From positions 41,340-105,339 of the forward strand of contig CANSMW010000006.1 of NCBI GenBank assembly GCA_947648215.1: a stretch of DNA of 64,000 nucleotides, read 5' to 3'. This DNA is from an uncultured Clostridium sp. (GTDB taxonomy: Bacteria > Bacillota > Clostridia > TANB77 > CAG-508). Shown piece after piece: positions 37,085 through 46,055 of this stretch. Numbering within the stretch: the first letter of the stretch is position 1; the number at the start of each line of letters is the position of its first letter. The translations under genes were made by a program, and so were the position numbers. Below the pieces are notes generated by a model. The model was not told the origin of the DNA. It saw only the letters and a list, made by a program, of their open reading frames with translations, and made no database searches.

Positions 37085-40072
37085 TTAGAATTCTTGGCTA
37101 ATACTACCTTTTCCCATAATATAATTCTTAATTTTTACGTAATCCGTCGCATAGACATTATTGTCGTTATTAATATCTGCTGCTTTTAGGTATGCTCCTG
37201 TTAATGTTGCTTTCCCCATAATGTGATTTTTTATTCGGACATAATCGGTCGCATAAATGGATCCATCCCCATTTACATCCCCTTTTACTACAACTGTATA
37301 ATGATATTGCCTATCATTAAAGGTAAGTACAAATTGCATATTAGTTGCTATGGTTCCTTCTGAAATCTCTTTTCCAGAAGCATCTTTAAAACTAGAAAGT
37401 CTTACATTTGGATAGCTTGAAAGCATACTTTTAATACTAGATACCTTACTTCCTAAGTTAAATCCTACTACATACCCATCTTTTTTTGTTAATCCAAAAT
37501 GGTTTAGTACTTCTGTTTCTAAAACAGGATTTGTAACGTTTGTTATATTGCTTACATTTACTTTGGTTTGCATTCTCATGTTTTGTGTTCCCACTTCTAA
37601 ATCTACATAGATTTTAGCTGTACCATTTTTAATCCCTCGTAATTTGTGATTCTCATATTGAACTACCGTAGTATCACTTGAACGAATTGAAAATGCAAGA
37701 GTGGTAGTAGGATGAGTTGTTATCGTATAGTTTACTTCTCCTACTTTATTGATATTAATTTCTTCTAAAACAGAAATTCCAACAATTCCTTTTTCCATTT
37801 CTTCTTTTGATGGTAATGTCAAATTTGAATCAAACGATACTACTGTTCCAACAGCATTTGCTATTTTGGTTTTGGAATAGTCAAAATATACCTTTTGTGG
37901 TTCATTGTATGGATTACCGTCTACATATTGTACACCTATAAAACCGCCTATATTGGTATTGGCCGAAATTGTTCCATTGGCATAGCTATTTTTAATCGTA
38001 GCATTTGAATTCATTCCAATAAAACCACCTACATTTTTTTCAGAAGAAACATTAAGCGAAGTAGAACAATTATCGATAATAGCCGTATCATAAGCATTTC
38101 CTACAAATCCACCAGTAGAAGCAATGCTATTACCTTGTAAACTTTTTATATTTTTAACTGAACCTGTTTTTAAGTGAATATTCCTTAGTGTCGTATTTTC
38201 AACTGAGTTTGCAAAACCACCAAGAGCTTCTCCTTTTCCTGGCTCTACCTTAATGTTTTCGATGTTTATATTTTCGATAATAGAAGGAACTGTAAAATCT
38301 CCTACTGTATTAAATACACCTGTTCCTATAGCAGATATATTCTTTAATGTTTTATTGTTTCCATTCAAATTACCTCTAAACTCAATTTTAGGATAATCTT
38401 GTATATTAGCAAAATCCAAATCATTCATGAATTGATAATACTGGTTTTTGGTTTCCATTTTCATTAAGTAAAAAAAGGTATCTACATCATAAATTAAGTA
38501 AGGTTTTTCCTTAGTTCCTTCTCCTTGTAAGTTTGGAAATGTTACATTAAAGGTAACCGATTCATTTGTTTGGGATGTTACTTCAACAACAATTCCAGAA
38601 TTACTTCCATCCGAATAATAAATCGTCTTATTATCGAATGCATTATTATTTTTATCAATTGCTTTTCCTAAAACAGTACGTGTACTATTTAAAGTTGCTT
38701 GTTCTAAGTTTCCTTTTCCATCTCCTAAGCTAGTTTCATTTGGTCGAAATACAAATATATGATCATTTTCTCCGTGATTTCCTTCATAAGCATTACCATA
38801 ACCTTTACGTGCTTCATTCACACGGTATACAATAATTCCACTTTGATCAGCACAGTAATCTTGGTATGTAGCTTGCTTTTCATGATATTCAATCACAAAA
38901 TATTCGTCACTTCCTGCATATTGTTGTATTTTAATCGCACGTTTTTCATTATCATCCACAAATTTAGGCTTATTTAATGTAATTGAATTAGTGGTTTTCG
39001 TAATAACTGGTAATGGTTTATGCCAATTCGTTTGTGGACGATATTCACTTGTAAAATACGCCAATAAATTTTGTGGATTAGAACCTATGGTATTTCCCAT
39101 AACATCATAAAAGCCAACTGGTCTATTATTAGAAGCATTATGCCTATATAAATCCATATATCCTAATGTATGTCCAAATTCATGAATAATGGTACCATAA
39201 GTACTTCGATTTAACGAAAATATACTTGCTGATTGGGTATAATCTTCTACATAAATAAGATTGTAAGGTACTACTTTCTTTCCTAATATTGTTTCAGTAA
39301 TCCCTTTATTATCTAGCTTATGTGACCATAGTATATCCCCCCAAGCTGGCTTAGTTTGTAAATTATTTTGTCCTTCCACAAAAAACGAAATAGCATCTAC
39401 AACATTATTACCATCTGCATCAATTTGTTCTTTTGTTATTCCCGCATTTTCAATTTGCTTTGATACCCATGCAACTGCTTCATTTACTAATTCCGTTTCT
39501 CTTTGCAAACCTTCACTAGCATTTTTATATCCCTGTGGATTTTGGTCACTCTGTCTTAAATAATATCCTATTGGTTGTGATGTTTCATAAGCGACTACTT
39601 TATCTCCTTGTCTAGGAAATATTTCCGTTGTAATCGATAATTTCCCATAACTTTGTGTTTCATAATATTTTTTAAAAGAAGGTACTTTCATTTTGGTTTC
39701 TGTATTCCCATTTACTGTAGTCATTTCAAACAATTCATCACTGTTAAAAATTGTTTTGGCATTTTTAACACAATCCTCATCCTTTATTTTGTGTTGATTG
39801 GTATTACCTTTAAATTCGATAAAAACAGCCAAATATTTTATGTTTAGATGGTTTGACCTGCTTTCTTGGCTTAACGCAATTGGGGTATCTTCTAATGGTT
39901 CTATTCCATACAATTCATTATAATTAGCAATACTTTGTGGTTTATCTTGTTTTTCTTTTATTGTTTCTGTTTTAGGATTAACTGTTTCAACATCATTTGC
40001 ATAACTATAACAAGTAAAACTGAACTGAAAGCATAGTAATATCGCTACTAAAAAACTAATGCACTTCTTCAT
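37085..40072 (-). CDS. Secreted M6-like metalloprotease with GLUG repeats and C-terminal dockerin
   Basis: 995 residues with a Sec signal peptide (about 1-25). The M6 (immune inhibitor A-like) domain has zinc motif HEFGHTLGYMDLY near residue 295. GLUG repeats follow (NVGGFIGMNSNATIKNSYAN), then a bacterial Ig-like segment (about 770-850). A type I dockerin ends the protein (about 930-990, two DVNGDGSIYATDY / DINNDNNVYATDY calcium loops). Dockerins bind cohesins, tethering enzymes to the cell or a scaffold. The start overlaps the end of the upstream gene by 17 bases, so the two are coupled. Confidence 0.9.
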   Translation of the reverse strand: MKKCISFLVAILLCFQFSFTCYSYANDVETVNPKTETIKEKQDKPQSIANYNELYGIEPLEDTPIALSQESRSNHLNIKYLAVFIEFKGNTNQHKIKDEDCVKNAKTIFNSDELFEMTTVNGNTETKMKVPSFKKYYETQSYGKLSITTEIFPRQGDKVVAYETSQPIGYYLRQSDQNPQGYKNASEGLQRETELVNEAVAWVSKQIENAGITKEQIDADGNNVVDAISFFVEGQNNLQTKPAWGDILWSHKLDNKGITETILGKKVVPYNLIYVEDYTQSASIFSLNRSTYGTIIHEFGHTLGYMDLYRHNASNNRPVGFYDVMGNTIGSNPQNLLAYFTSEYRPQTNWHKPLPVITKTTNSITLNKPKFVDDNEKRAIKIQQYAGSDEYFVIEYHEKQATYQDYCADQSGIIVYRVNEARKGYGNAYEGNHGENDHIFVFRPNETSLGDGKGNLEQATLNSTRTVLGKAIDKNNNAFDNKTIYYSDGSNSGIVVEVTSQTNESVTFNVTFPNLQGEGTKEKPYLIYDVDTFFYLMKMETKNQYYQFMNDLDFANIQDYPKIEFRGNLNGNNKTLKNISAIGTGVFNTVGDFTVPSIIENINIENIKVEPGKGEALGGFANSVENTTLRNIHLKTGSVKNIKSLQGNSIASTGGFVGNAYDTAIIDNCSTSLNVSSEKNVGGFIGMNSNATIKNSYANGTISANTNIGGFIGVQYVDGNPYNEPQKVYFDYSKTKIANAVGTVVSFDSNLTLPSKEEMEKGIVGISVLEEININKVGEVNYTITTHPTTTLAFSIRSSDTTVVQYENHKLRGIKNGTAKIYVDLEVGTQNMRMQTKVNVSNITNVTNPVLETEVLNHFGLTKKDGYVVGFNLGSKVSSIKSMLSSYPNVRLSSFKDASGKEISEGTIATNMQFVLTFNDRQYHYTVVVKGDVNGDGSIYATDYVRIKNHIMGKATLTGAYLKAADINNDNNVYATDYVKIKNYIMGKGSISQEF

Positions 40073-41423
40073 CTACTTTTTCCTTTCTTAGTTTAAAAAC
40101 TACAATTGCAAATCCAATAGTACCTACTCCTATTACCGCTATTAAACTATATATTATAATTTGTTGATTCTTGCCTTTCGATATTAATTGTTCATATTCT
40201 TCATATTTAACAGGAGCACTACCTAAATATCGTTGCAAAGTTCCTTCTTTTGCTTCATATAAATATTCAAGCCTTTCTCCTTCCTTGTTCATTACCGATA
40301 ATAAAAAGTAATCAGCAAATCCATTCTTAAACTGATATCCCATTATCTCTTTTTCCTCAATTGTCCTAGAGGATATCTCAAAACCTTCCTTTTCTTCTTG
40401 CCAATCACCTAGGAAAAAGAAATGGTTTAGAATGGTTATTGGAATTATTTTATAAATACATTCATTTTTCTCCATATCTACCATATAAAAATTCTTATTA
40501 TTTTCATGGTCAACACCATAAATCATAGAAAAATGGCCATTGTCATACACACGAATTTCTTGTTCATTTACCTTATGTTGTTTTTCCGAAAAACCCTCTG
40601 GAATAACCACATCTCTTAAATTTCGAACAACTCCAATCTGCGTATTCTTATAGGTAAGATATACATTTGGTGTTTCATCAACATATGCTTTTAACATATA
40701 TTTTCGTTCTTCTCCATTTTCAGCAACTACCGTAATAGTAATTATATTTTCTCCTGCTTCAACCGAAATGTCCCCTATTCCTGTTACTGTAGCTTTACTA
40801 TCTTGGCATACAGCTTGAAGAGAAATGGTCTTTGCCTCTTTTGGTAACTTCACACTATATTCAGTAACATTGGCATTAAATTCTGGCTCTAATGTTCCCA
40901 TATTAATACTTAATGATGATAATAAATTATTAGAAGATTTCTCTTGTACCACTGTTTGTTGATTATTTACTGTAGGCTTTGTTGGATTTTTATTTGGTTG
41001 CGTATTTGGTTTTCCCGAAGGTGTTGTATTAGGAGTACTAGAACCTCCAGAAGGCGTAGAAGGTACACTTGGTACATCAATTGTAACTGTCACACTTCTT
41101 GACCCTGGCTTATACTCATTTCCATCCGCATCCGAAAATCCCACAGTAGGTGTTGCGGTTACAGTAACACTACCACTACCACCAGCCTTTACATTTACTG
41201 TTTGAGAATTCTGTTCTACCCAAACACTACTCTGAGATAGTGTTCCATTTTTTACACTTAAATTAACTCTACCAATACAATCTCCTCCCACCGAAACACT
41301 AAATGTTCCATTTGGATTTACCTTAGAAGCAGAAGCCGTTATTCTAAAAGATGCTGCCTCTACACATCCTCCACATAACATTAGTACAAAACTAAATAGT
41401 AAAATAGCAAACCATTTTTTCAT
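40056..41423 (-). CDS. Membrane-anchored protein with cadherin-like beta-sandwich domain
   Basis: 455 residues: signal peptide (1-23, with LCGGC), a first beta domain (about 25-117, KVNPNGTFSVSVGGDC, cohesin-like in layout), a Ser/Pro/Asn linker, a cadherin-like PF12733 domain (about 165-255), a C-terminal region, and one membrane segment (about 425-447) with a short cytosolic tail. Transcribed before and overlapping the dockerin protease gene. It may be the surface partner (a non-classical cohesin) of that dockerin; this is inference from pairing. Confidence 0.75.
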   Translation of the reverse strand: MKKWFAILLFSFVLMLCGGCVEAASFRITASASKVNPNGTFSVSVGGDCIGRVNLSVKNGTLSQSSVWVEQNSQTVNVKAGGSGSVTVTATPTVGFSDADGNEYKPGSRSVTVTIDVPSVPSTPSGGSSTPNTTPSGKPNTQPNKNPTKPTVNNQQTVVQEKSSNNLLSSLSINMGTLEPEFNANVTEYSVKLPKEAKTISLQAVCQDSKATVTGIGDISVEAGENIITITVVAENGEERKYMLKAYVDETPNVYLTYKNTQIGVVRNLRDVVIPEGFSEKQHKVNEQEIRVYDNGHFSMIYGVDHENNKNFYMVDMEKNECIYKIIPITILNHFFFLGDWQEEKEGFEISSRTIEEKEIMGYQFKNGFADYFLLSVMNKEGERLEYLYEAKEGTLQRYLGSAPVKYEEYEQLISKGKNQQIIIYSLIAVIGVGTIGFAIVVFKLRKEKVDEEVH

Positions 41424-41647
41424 AAATCCTCCTTATATAAATAGCTATTAAAAGAGATTGGTCTTCTAATAGCTACTTCCTTGCGATATATTACATAAAA
41501 ATTTTAACATATTTTCTTATACTTTGCAACAACAAAATAGACTAATATTTTTAATTTACTGGTTAATTTATTGCTATAATCTATAATTATTCTACGTAGC
41601 TTATTTTAAGCACTATGCTTTTTTTGAGTTGGAATAATTTTGGGTAC

Positions 41648-41680
41648 AAAAAAATACCATTCTTTTTAGAATGATATTTT
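41648..41680. terminator. Terminator-like hairpin near the prophage edge
   Basis: AAAATAcCATTCT and AGAATGaTATTTT pair around a short T-rich loop, in the gap between the chromosomal gene pair and the tRNA fragment. Confidence 0.6.
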
Positions 41681-41716
41681 ATGTATCTGTTCTATAAAGT
41701 TCGAACCGATACATGT

Positions 41717-41768
41717 TGGTGCGGATGAAGGGACTCGAACCCCCACGTCGTTGACACTGGTTCCTAAG
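41717..41768 (-). other. 3' fragment of tRNA-Leu(UAG): prophage attachment site
   Basis: The complement reads from the anticodon loop (CTTAGGA, anticodon UAG) through the variable arm, T arm (GGGGG-TTCGAGT-CCCTT) and acceptor CATCCGC-A-CCA. The 5' half is missing; the preceding sequence does not pair with the anticodon stem. This is the usual scar of a prophage integrated into the 3' half of a tRNA gene. The intact tRNA-Leu is expected at the far right end, beyond the window. Confidence 0.85.
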
Positions 41769-41852
41769 GGCTATCAAGGCTTTTTTATAATTTTCCTTCG
41801 TTTTTTATATGTTCTTAAAACATGCTACTTTAAGCTTTTTTTTAAAGCATTC

Positions 41853-42038
41853 TCATTTTTGTGTTTTATCTCGTTTCTCTTCGTTTTTTATACTTTTTCT
41901 TTGGCGTTGCATTAAAAATTGCATTAAATTTTCTAATTCCTTATTGCTAAAATAATCATCTTTTTTATTTAATCTTTGCTTTATTTGTTGGTACTCCTCC
42001 TCCCTTATAACAATCTCTTTCAAAATTTTTTCTTCCAT
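41853..42038 (-). CDS. Small hypothetical protein at the prophage end, 61 aa
   Basis: A charged helical protein (EIVIREEEYQQIKQRL, KELENLMQFLMQRQRK). AAGGAGGTTCC lies upstream of the ATG at 42038. Just inside the att site; possibly a phage regulator. Not recognised. Confidence 0.5.
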   Translation of the reverse strand: MEEKILKEIVIREEEYQQIKQRLNKKDDYFSNKELENLMQFLMQRQRKSIKNEEKRDKTQK

Positions 42039-42072
42039 TTATGGAACCTCCTTCATAATATATTGAAGGAAC

Positions 42073-42110
42073 GTAGTACAATATCCATGTGTATGTGGAT
42101 ATCATACTAC
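42073..42110. repeat. 38-bp inverted repeat
   Basis: GTAGTA-ca-ATATCCA and TGGATAT-ca-TACTAC pair with matching internal CA mismatches on both sides. Located between small ORFs at the prophage end. Confidence 0.65.
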
Positions 42111-42115
42111 ATTAT

Positions 42116-42159
42116 AGAGAGATGAGATAAACTGCCAGGGATATCTTGTCTCTCTTTTT
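42116..42159 (+). terminator. Strong + strand terminator adjoining the inverted repeat
   Basis: AGAGAGAtgAGATA and TATCTtgTCTCTCT are followed by TTTTT. Together with the dyad at 42073-42110 this could be a small + strand RNA. Confidence 0.65.
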
Positions 42160-42494
42160 ATCCTTCACTATATAAGAGTCATTTTTTACCCATTTCGTTA
42201 CAAAAAAATGCAAACTTTTTTAACTTTTTTCGTCGTCATCTTTCCTTTTGTGTTATTTTATGGTGTTTGGAGGTTTTAAAAAAATTAAAATATTCTTGAG
42301 GTTCCTTTCCGCTTTGTTCCGTTTCTGTCTTTTTGTTATGTTTTGAGGACAAAAAAAGAAGTAGCTCCCACCTACTTCTTAATCAAAACTCTCATAATGC
42401 ATATCCATTTTTTCATTTTTTCCGATCGATTTCTATTTTAGCACGAAACCATTGAAAAATCAACAAAAATATTTCGACATTCTTCGACATAACG
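42160..42494. other. Intergenic region with one terminator
   Basis: No ORF supported. AAGAAGTAG-ctcccac-CTACTTCTT at 42356-42380 followed on the minus strand by T7 is a terminator. The rest is A/T-rich. Confidence 0.55.
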
Positions 42495-42527
42495 CAAAAA
42501 AGACAGAGTAGTTTTACCTACCCTGTC
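42495..42527 (-). terminator. Terminator of the small HTH gene
   Basis: On the minus strand GACAGgGTAG and CTACtCTGTC pair and are followed by TTTTTTG. The stem overlaps the last codons of the gene. Confidence 0.85.
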
Positions 42528-42717
42528 TCTTGGAACGTTTGTCAGCCAACTCTTTTAGATCTGCATAGGTATATCCTATACTTTTTAACCTACGCCTCAC
42601 TGTGTCTTTACTCGTACAAAATTCATCTGCCGTCTCTGTTTCGTTGTGTCCTTTTAAAATAAATTTCACCATTTCTTTAGCTTCCACATATTGATCGTTA
42701 TATATTTCCCGTTCCAT
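42514..42717 (-). CDS. Small helix-turn-helix protein; its third codon is CGG
   Basis: 67 residues: an HTH of SpoIIID-like form (HNETETADEFCTSKDTVRRR). AGGAGG six bases before the ATG is a strong ribosome site. The third codon is CGG and the rest of the gene is open in the same frame, so here CGG appears to be read as arginine or not translated as elsewhere. If CGG always shifted, only a 16-residue peptide would form. This is the only exception to the CGG rule I found in the window. It could be a conditional switch, a decayed gene, or evidence that shifting is partial. Confidence 0.65.
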   Translation of the reverse strand: MEREIYNDQYVEAKEMVKFILKGHNETETADEFCTSKDTVRRRLKSIGYTYADLKELADKRSKRQGR

Positions 42718-42790
42718 GCACGTCCTCCTGCTTTACCTTTATTGGTTTCTGAAACCATTTTACCACATTATGTTAAATAGCGCAATATGT

Positions 42791-43717
42791 TTATTGTGCA
42801 TTAAGCCATTCCTGAAATGCTCTTACCATTTCTGATGGATCAGAAACATATCCATCTACAGTTGTTCCTAGCCACATCTGCATACCTCTAATTGTTTTAG
42901 GTCCAATAAATCCGTCTTTTTTGACACCTATTTTCTCTTGAATAGCTTTGATTAAAACTGAACCATTCTTGCTTGGATTCTCTTTCCATTTAAAAGTAGA
43001 TGCTAATAGCCCTTTATTTTTATCTTTGTATACTGAATGCTGATTAGATACAACGCCATCCATAGGTGTTCCAAATACCTTTTGGGCTTTTCTAGTTGTT
43101 TCTTGTCCCCATCTTCCATCAACATCGATTTGTTCTTTAGCTGTTTGGCTTTCTGTAACCGTTGTGGCCGTTGACTGGCCAGAATTTGGAACTGTTTGTC
43201 CATCTAATTTTGCGTTTACTATATCAGCTAATTCTTGAAATCTACTTTGTAAATAAGGTCCTGGGCAATTTGTATTTTTAAACATATTGTGTCTTGTTAA
43301 TGATCCGTTTGGTGTACTATCATATGTAAGTCTAAAATTATACCTTTTGCATATGTCTACACATAATGCAACTAAGCTATTCCAAGCTTCATCTGATATC
43401 GCCCATTTTCCACCTGTAGAACTATTAGAAACTTCAATTGTAATAGCTTGATAATCATTTGCTCGATTTGAAGATGTCCATGCTCTATCTTCTTCGTAAA
43501 CATTGCAAACTATATCTCCAGCATTACCTATACAATAATTTGCACTTGCATTTCTGTTTGGATTTCCAAATATATTTTTTGCACATTGTTCTGCTGTTAA
43601 GACCCCTGCCATTATATGTGGTGTTATTTTGCATATTTTGTAGCCATTTCTTCCCTGAGTATAATTACTAATATCTGCTAGAATTGTATTATTTGCTAAA
43701 CTTGAAACTGTACCCAT
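42791..43717 (-). CDS. Endolysin: N-acetylmuramoyl-L-alanine amidase with C-terminal repeats
   Basis: 308 residues. An amidase_2 domain (about 10-165) has zinc ligands His34 (ITPHIMAG), His143 (TRHN) and Cys151 (NCPGPY). Two C-terminal peptidoglycan-binding modules (about 195-308, VDGRWGQETTRKAQKVFG and KKDGFIGPKTIRGMQMWLG) follow. It digests the wall at lysis. Overlaps the stop of the upstream 23-codon ORF by one base (TAATG). Confidence 0.92.
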   Translation of the reverse strand: MGTVSSLANNTILADISNYTQGRNGYKICKITPHIMAGVLTAEQCAKNIFGNPNRNASANYCIGNAGDIVCNVYEEDRAWTSSNRANDYQAITIEVSNSSTGGKWAISDEAWNSLVALCVDICKRYNFRLTYDSTPNGSLTRHNMFKNTNCPGPYLQSRFQELADIVNAKLDGQTVPNSGQSTATTVTESQTAKEQIDVDGRWGQETTRKAQKVFGTPMDGVVSNQHSVYKDKNKGLLASTFKWKENPSKNGSVLIKAIQEKIGVKKDGFIGPKTIRGMQMWLGTTVDGYVSDPSEMVRAFQEWLNAQ

Positions 43718-43788
43718 TATTCTTCCCCTCCTTCGTTATTTGATAATTCTTTTTCCATTTCTGGTGTTAAAACAATTTCTTCTTCCAT
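43717..43788 (-). CDS. 23-residue acidic peptide between holin and endolysin
   Basis: GGAGGAAAATTAAG precedes ATG; it reads MEEEIVLTPEMEKELSNNEG plus three residues and stops in TAATG, overlapping the endolysin start. It may mainly couple translation of the lysin; its upstream neighbour is the holin. Confidence 0.55.
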   Translation of the reverse strand: MEEEIVLTPEMEKELSNNEGGEE

Positions 43789-43789
43789 C

Positions 43790-44029
43790 TTAATTTTCCT
43801 CCTTCAAATTTTTTAAAAACTCATCTGCTTTTATAGCCTTATCTGTAAAGCTATTATTTTTCCAGAACGCTACGATTATTACTGCTAGATTGATTACTGT
43901 TTCAACTAGACTTAATACTTCGCTTTCGTCTACTTTGATTACATCGATTCCAAAATGTTGTAGAATCATGTTAACTAGTACAATAATTAGCATAACGGTT
44001 CTTACGATTGTTCCTTTACTTATTTGCAT
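43790..44029 (-). CDS. Phage holin (phi LC3 family)
   Basis: 79 residues with two hydrophobic segments (about 10-28 and 43-58), starting SKGTIVRTVMLIIVLVNM and containing VAFWKNNSFTDKA, the family signature of PF04531. It forms the membrane lesion that releases the endolysin. GGGGTGAGAAAT precedes the ATG. Confidence 0.92.
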   Translation of the reverse strand: MQISKGTIVRTVMLIIVLVNMILQHFGIDVIKVDESEVLSLVETVINLAVIIVAFWKNNSFTDKAIKADEFLKNLKEEN

Positions 44030-44045
44030 TATTTCTCACCCCTTT

Positions 44046-44349
44046 CTACTTTAATCCTAATTTAAAAAGAGCATATGCCAGTATTGCATAGAATAAATAA
44101 TCAACTAATTTATCCCACTTCATACCGTTTTTGCTCTTTTCCTTTTTTTATTTCTGATTTTATCTCTATCACATCTTTTTCTACATTTGTAACTTTATCG
44201 TCTACTTTTGTTAGAGCTAGATACACATTGTTTAGTTCTTTGATTTGTTCGTCATGTTCATCTATACGTTTTGTGTTTGATTTTGCTCTATCTTCAACCT
44301 GGACCAATCTTTCTATTTCTGATATCTCCACTTTAACACCTACTTCCAT
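44046..44349 (-). CDS. xhlA: XhlA-like haemolysin/lysis accessory protein, CGG +1 frameshift at 44125-44127
   Basis: The first 75 codons form a coiled coil (EISEIERLVQVEDRAK, VEKDVIEIKSEIKKGKEQK). In the zero frame the protein ends RYEVG with no membrane anchor. At the AAA-CGG-T site, skipping the C gives KGMKWDKLVDYLFYAILAYA and LFKLGLK, a C-terminal transmembrane segment, exactly the coiled coil plus membrane tail of XhlA proteins. Length 3n+1. The alternative is a separate 25-residue membrane peptide starting with the overlapping ATG at 44123. Sits between tail fibre and holin, the normal place for XhlA. Confidence 0.78.
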
Positions 44350-46055
44350 CTACCAATTGCCACAATAGAAAATTTTGCTTTTTTACTCACATAATAACTA
44401 TTATTTTGCAAGAATTGTACAACTGCCATATTTGTACCTGGACTATTTAACATCATTTGTAAAACTGCATAATTCTCTCCTTGTCCAGCTAACCCAAGCA
44501 CAACTGGAGCTTCTTTAAATGGCATAGGATAATTCCATATCACATCACCATATGTACTTCCTGTTGCTCTTTCTCCAAAAAAACTACATATAGACATTCC
44601 ATTTGGAAACTTTATAACTGTTCCATTTTCGTTTGTAATTGTTTGAATTTCGTTATTTTTAAATTCCCCATTCACTTCTGCAATTGCTTCATTATTCGTC
44701 AAACTTACTTCTATTTTTGCTCCATCTCGATTTGATACTGTTGTTTGAGTAGAGTATTGTACAATTTTGTTAGAGCAATCGATTGGTTCTTCAACTATTG
44801 TTGCTAGCTTATACACTACTGTTGCCCCTGCTGTTAAATTTCCTGTGCTACTAATATATTGAGTTGATATGCTCTCATTATTGTATGAACCTATATACCC
44901 ACACTCTCTATGTACTACACCTCTGCTGTAATCTATCCAATCTTGTGCTACTATATTTCCTTCGTTATCTTGTAAACTACATAACGGTTTTGTTACTACT
45001 GTATTAGAACTTTGTTCATCTCCATTTTGGCTTATGATTTCGACTGTACCTTTGTTATATGGGCTGTATGGTGTTGCAATAGAACCTTTTTGTATTTTAA
45101 CTTTTATATCTATTGCTCCTGAATTATCTAAATATATAAACAAATATTTAGCAGTGCTTAATGTGGTTATTTGCTTTAAACTTCCTTCATTTTTTACTAA
45201 ATAAGTTTCTTTTATCTCAACTCCTGGTGCTGGATAATCCCATGTACCATATACTTGAAATCTATTTCCTTTATTTTTGCTTATTATATATGTCGTATTT
45301 GGTTCAACTTTAGCAATTGTATAAATAAAATTTGAAGTTGTTGAAATTATTGAACCATTTGATGTAACCAATCCCATTTTTACCTCTTCTGCCAAATTCA
45401 CATCATCCCCCACACATCTTAGCGTATACGGATTCGTTGGGCTCTTCTCTCCTGTACCTTCTTCTATTATGTGACCCCATACCTTATTTATTCTGCCATA
45501 TCCTTCTACGGTAGGTGCTGTTATATTTGTTCCTGTGTAGGTTTTGCTCATGTCATCTAGTAGGTCTTGTTGGGATGCTTCTAACTCCTTTTTGTCTACA
45601 AATACCAAGCTTTCATCAATAATAGCAGAAACATTTTCTGCATTACTTATACTAATATCTATACTAACATGCTTTTCTAGGATATCTTCCTCGCCTTTAG
45701 CACTAATATATTCTCCATTTTCTCTTGCATTTCCATAACAATATAATACCTCTTCTTTTGTGTCCGGATCTTCTGCTATTATCCCTAATTCTCTCCAATA
45801 AAATCCTTCTTCCAATTCTTGATTACTTATTATAAATGTTATTTTTGCCATTTTGTTTTGCATTATTTTCATATTTAATATACTGCAACTTAAAACTTCA
45901 TTTTTTAATTGTGATACATTTATTATGCTTTCCGAACTACCTAGTTGTCCGTCTCCTAATACTATTCTTGTAAAATTTAACAATTTTCCTGTTTGCGCTT
46001 TTGCAAACAAATTTCTGCCATTATTGGTTAGTACTAAACCTCCAAAAACTGACAT
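44340..46055 (-). CDS. Phage tail fibre / collar protein
   Basis: 571 residues. The N-terminus (FGGLVLTNNGRNLFAKAQTG, then FTRIVLGDG, WRELGIIAEDP) is the conserved baseplate-attachment domain of phage tail fibres (PF12571-like). The C-terminal part is beta-rich with a terminal region likely to bind the host surface. One gene, no break. Downstream of the DUF2313 gene as in PBSX-like clusters. Confidence 0.88.
   Translation of the reverse strand: MSVFGGLVLTNNGRNLFAKAQTGKLLNFTRIVLGDGQLGSSESIINVSQLKNEVLSCSILNMKIMQNKMAKITFIISNQELEEGFYWRELGIIAEDPDTKEEVLYCYGNARENGEYISAKGEEDILEKHVSIDISISNAENVSAIIDESLVFVDKKELEASQQDLLDDMSKTYTGTNITAPTVEGYGRINKVWGHIIEEGTGEKSPTNPYTLRCVGDDVNLAEEVKMGLVTSNGSIISTTSNFIYTIAKVEPNTTYIISKNKGNRFQVYGTWDYPAPGVEIKETYLVKNEGSLKQITTLSTAKYLFIYLDNSGAIDIKVKIQKGSIATPYSPYNKGTVEIISQNGDEQSSNTVVTKPLCSLQDNEGNIVAQDWIDYSRGVVHRECGYIGSYNNESISTQYISSTGNLTAGATVVYKLATIVEEPIDCSNKIVQYSTQTTVSNRDGAKIEVSLTNNEAIAEVNGEFKNNEIQTITNENGTVIKFPNGMSICSFFGERATGSTYGDVIWNYPMPFKEAPVVLGLAGQGENYAVLQMMLNSPGTNMAVVQFLQNNSYYVSKKAKFSIVAIGRWK

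Noticed and set aside
41717..41768. Complete tRNA-Leu gene
   Set aside because: The 5' half (acceptor, D arm and anticodon 5' stem) is absent.
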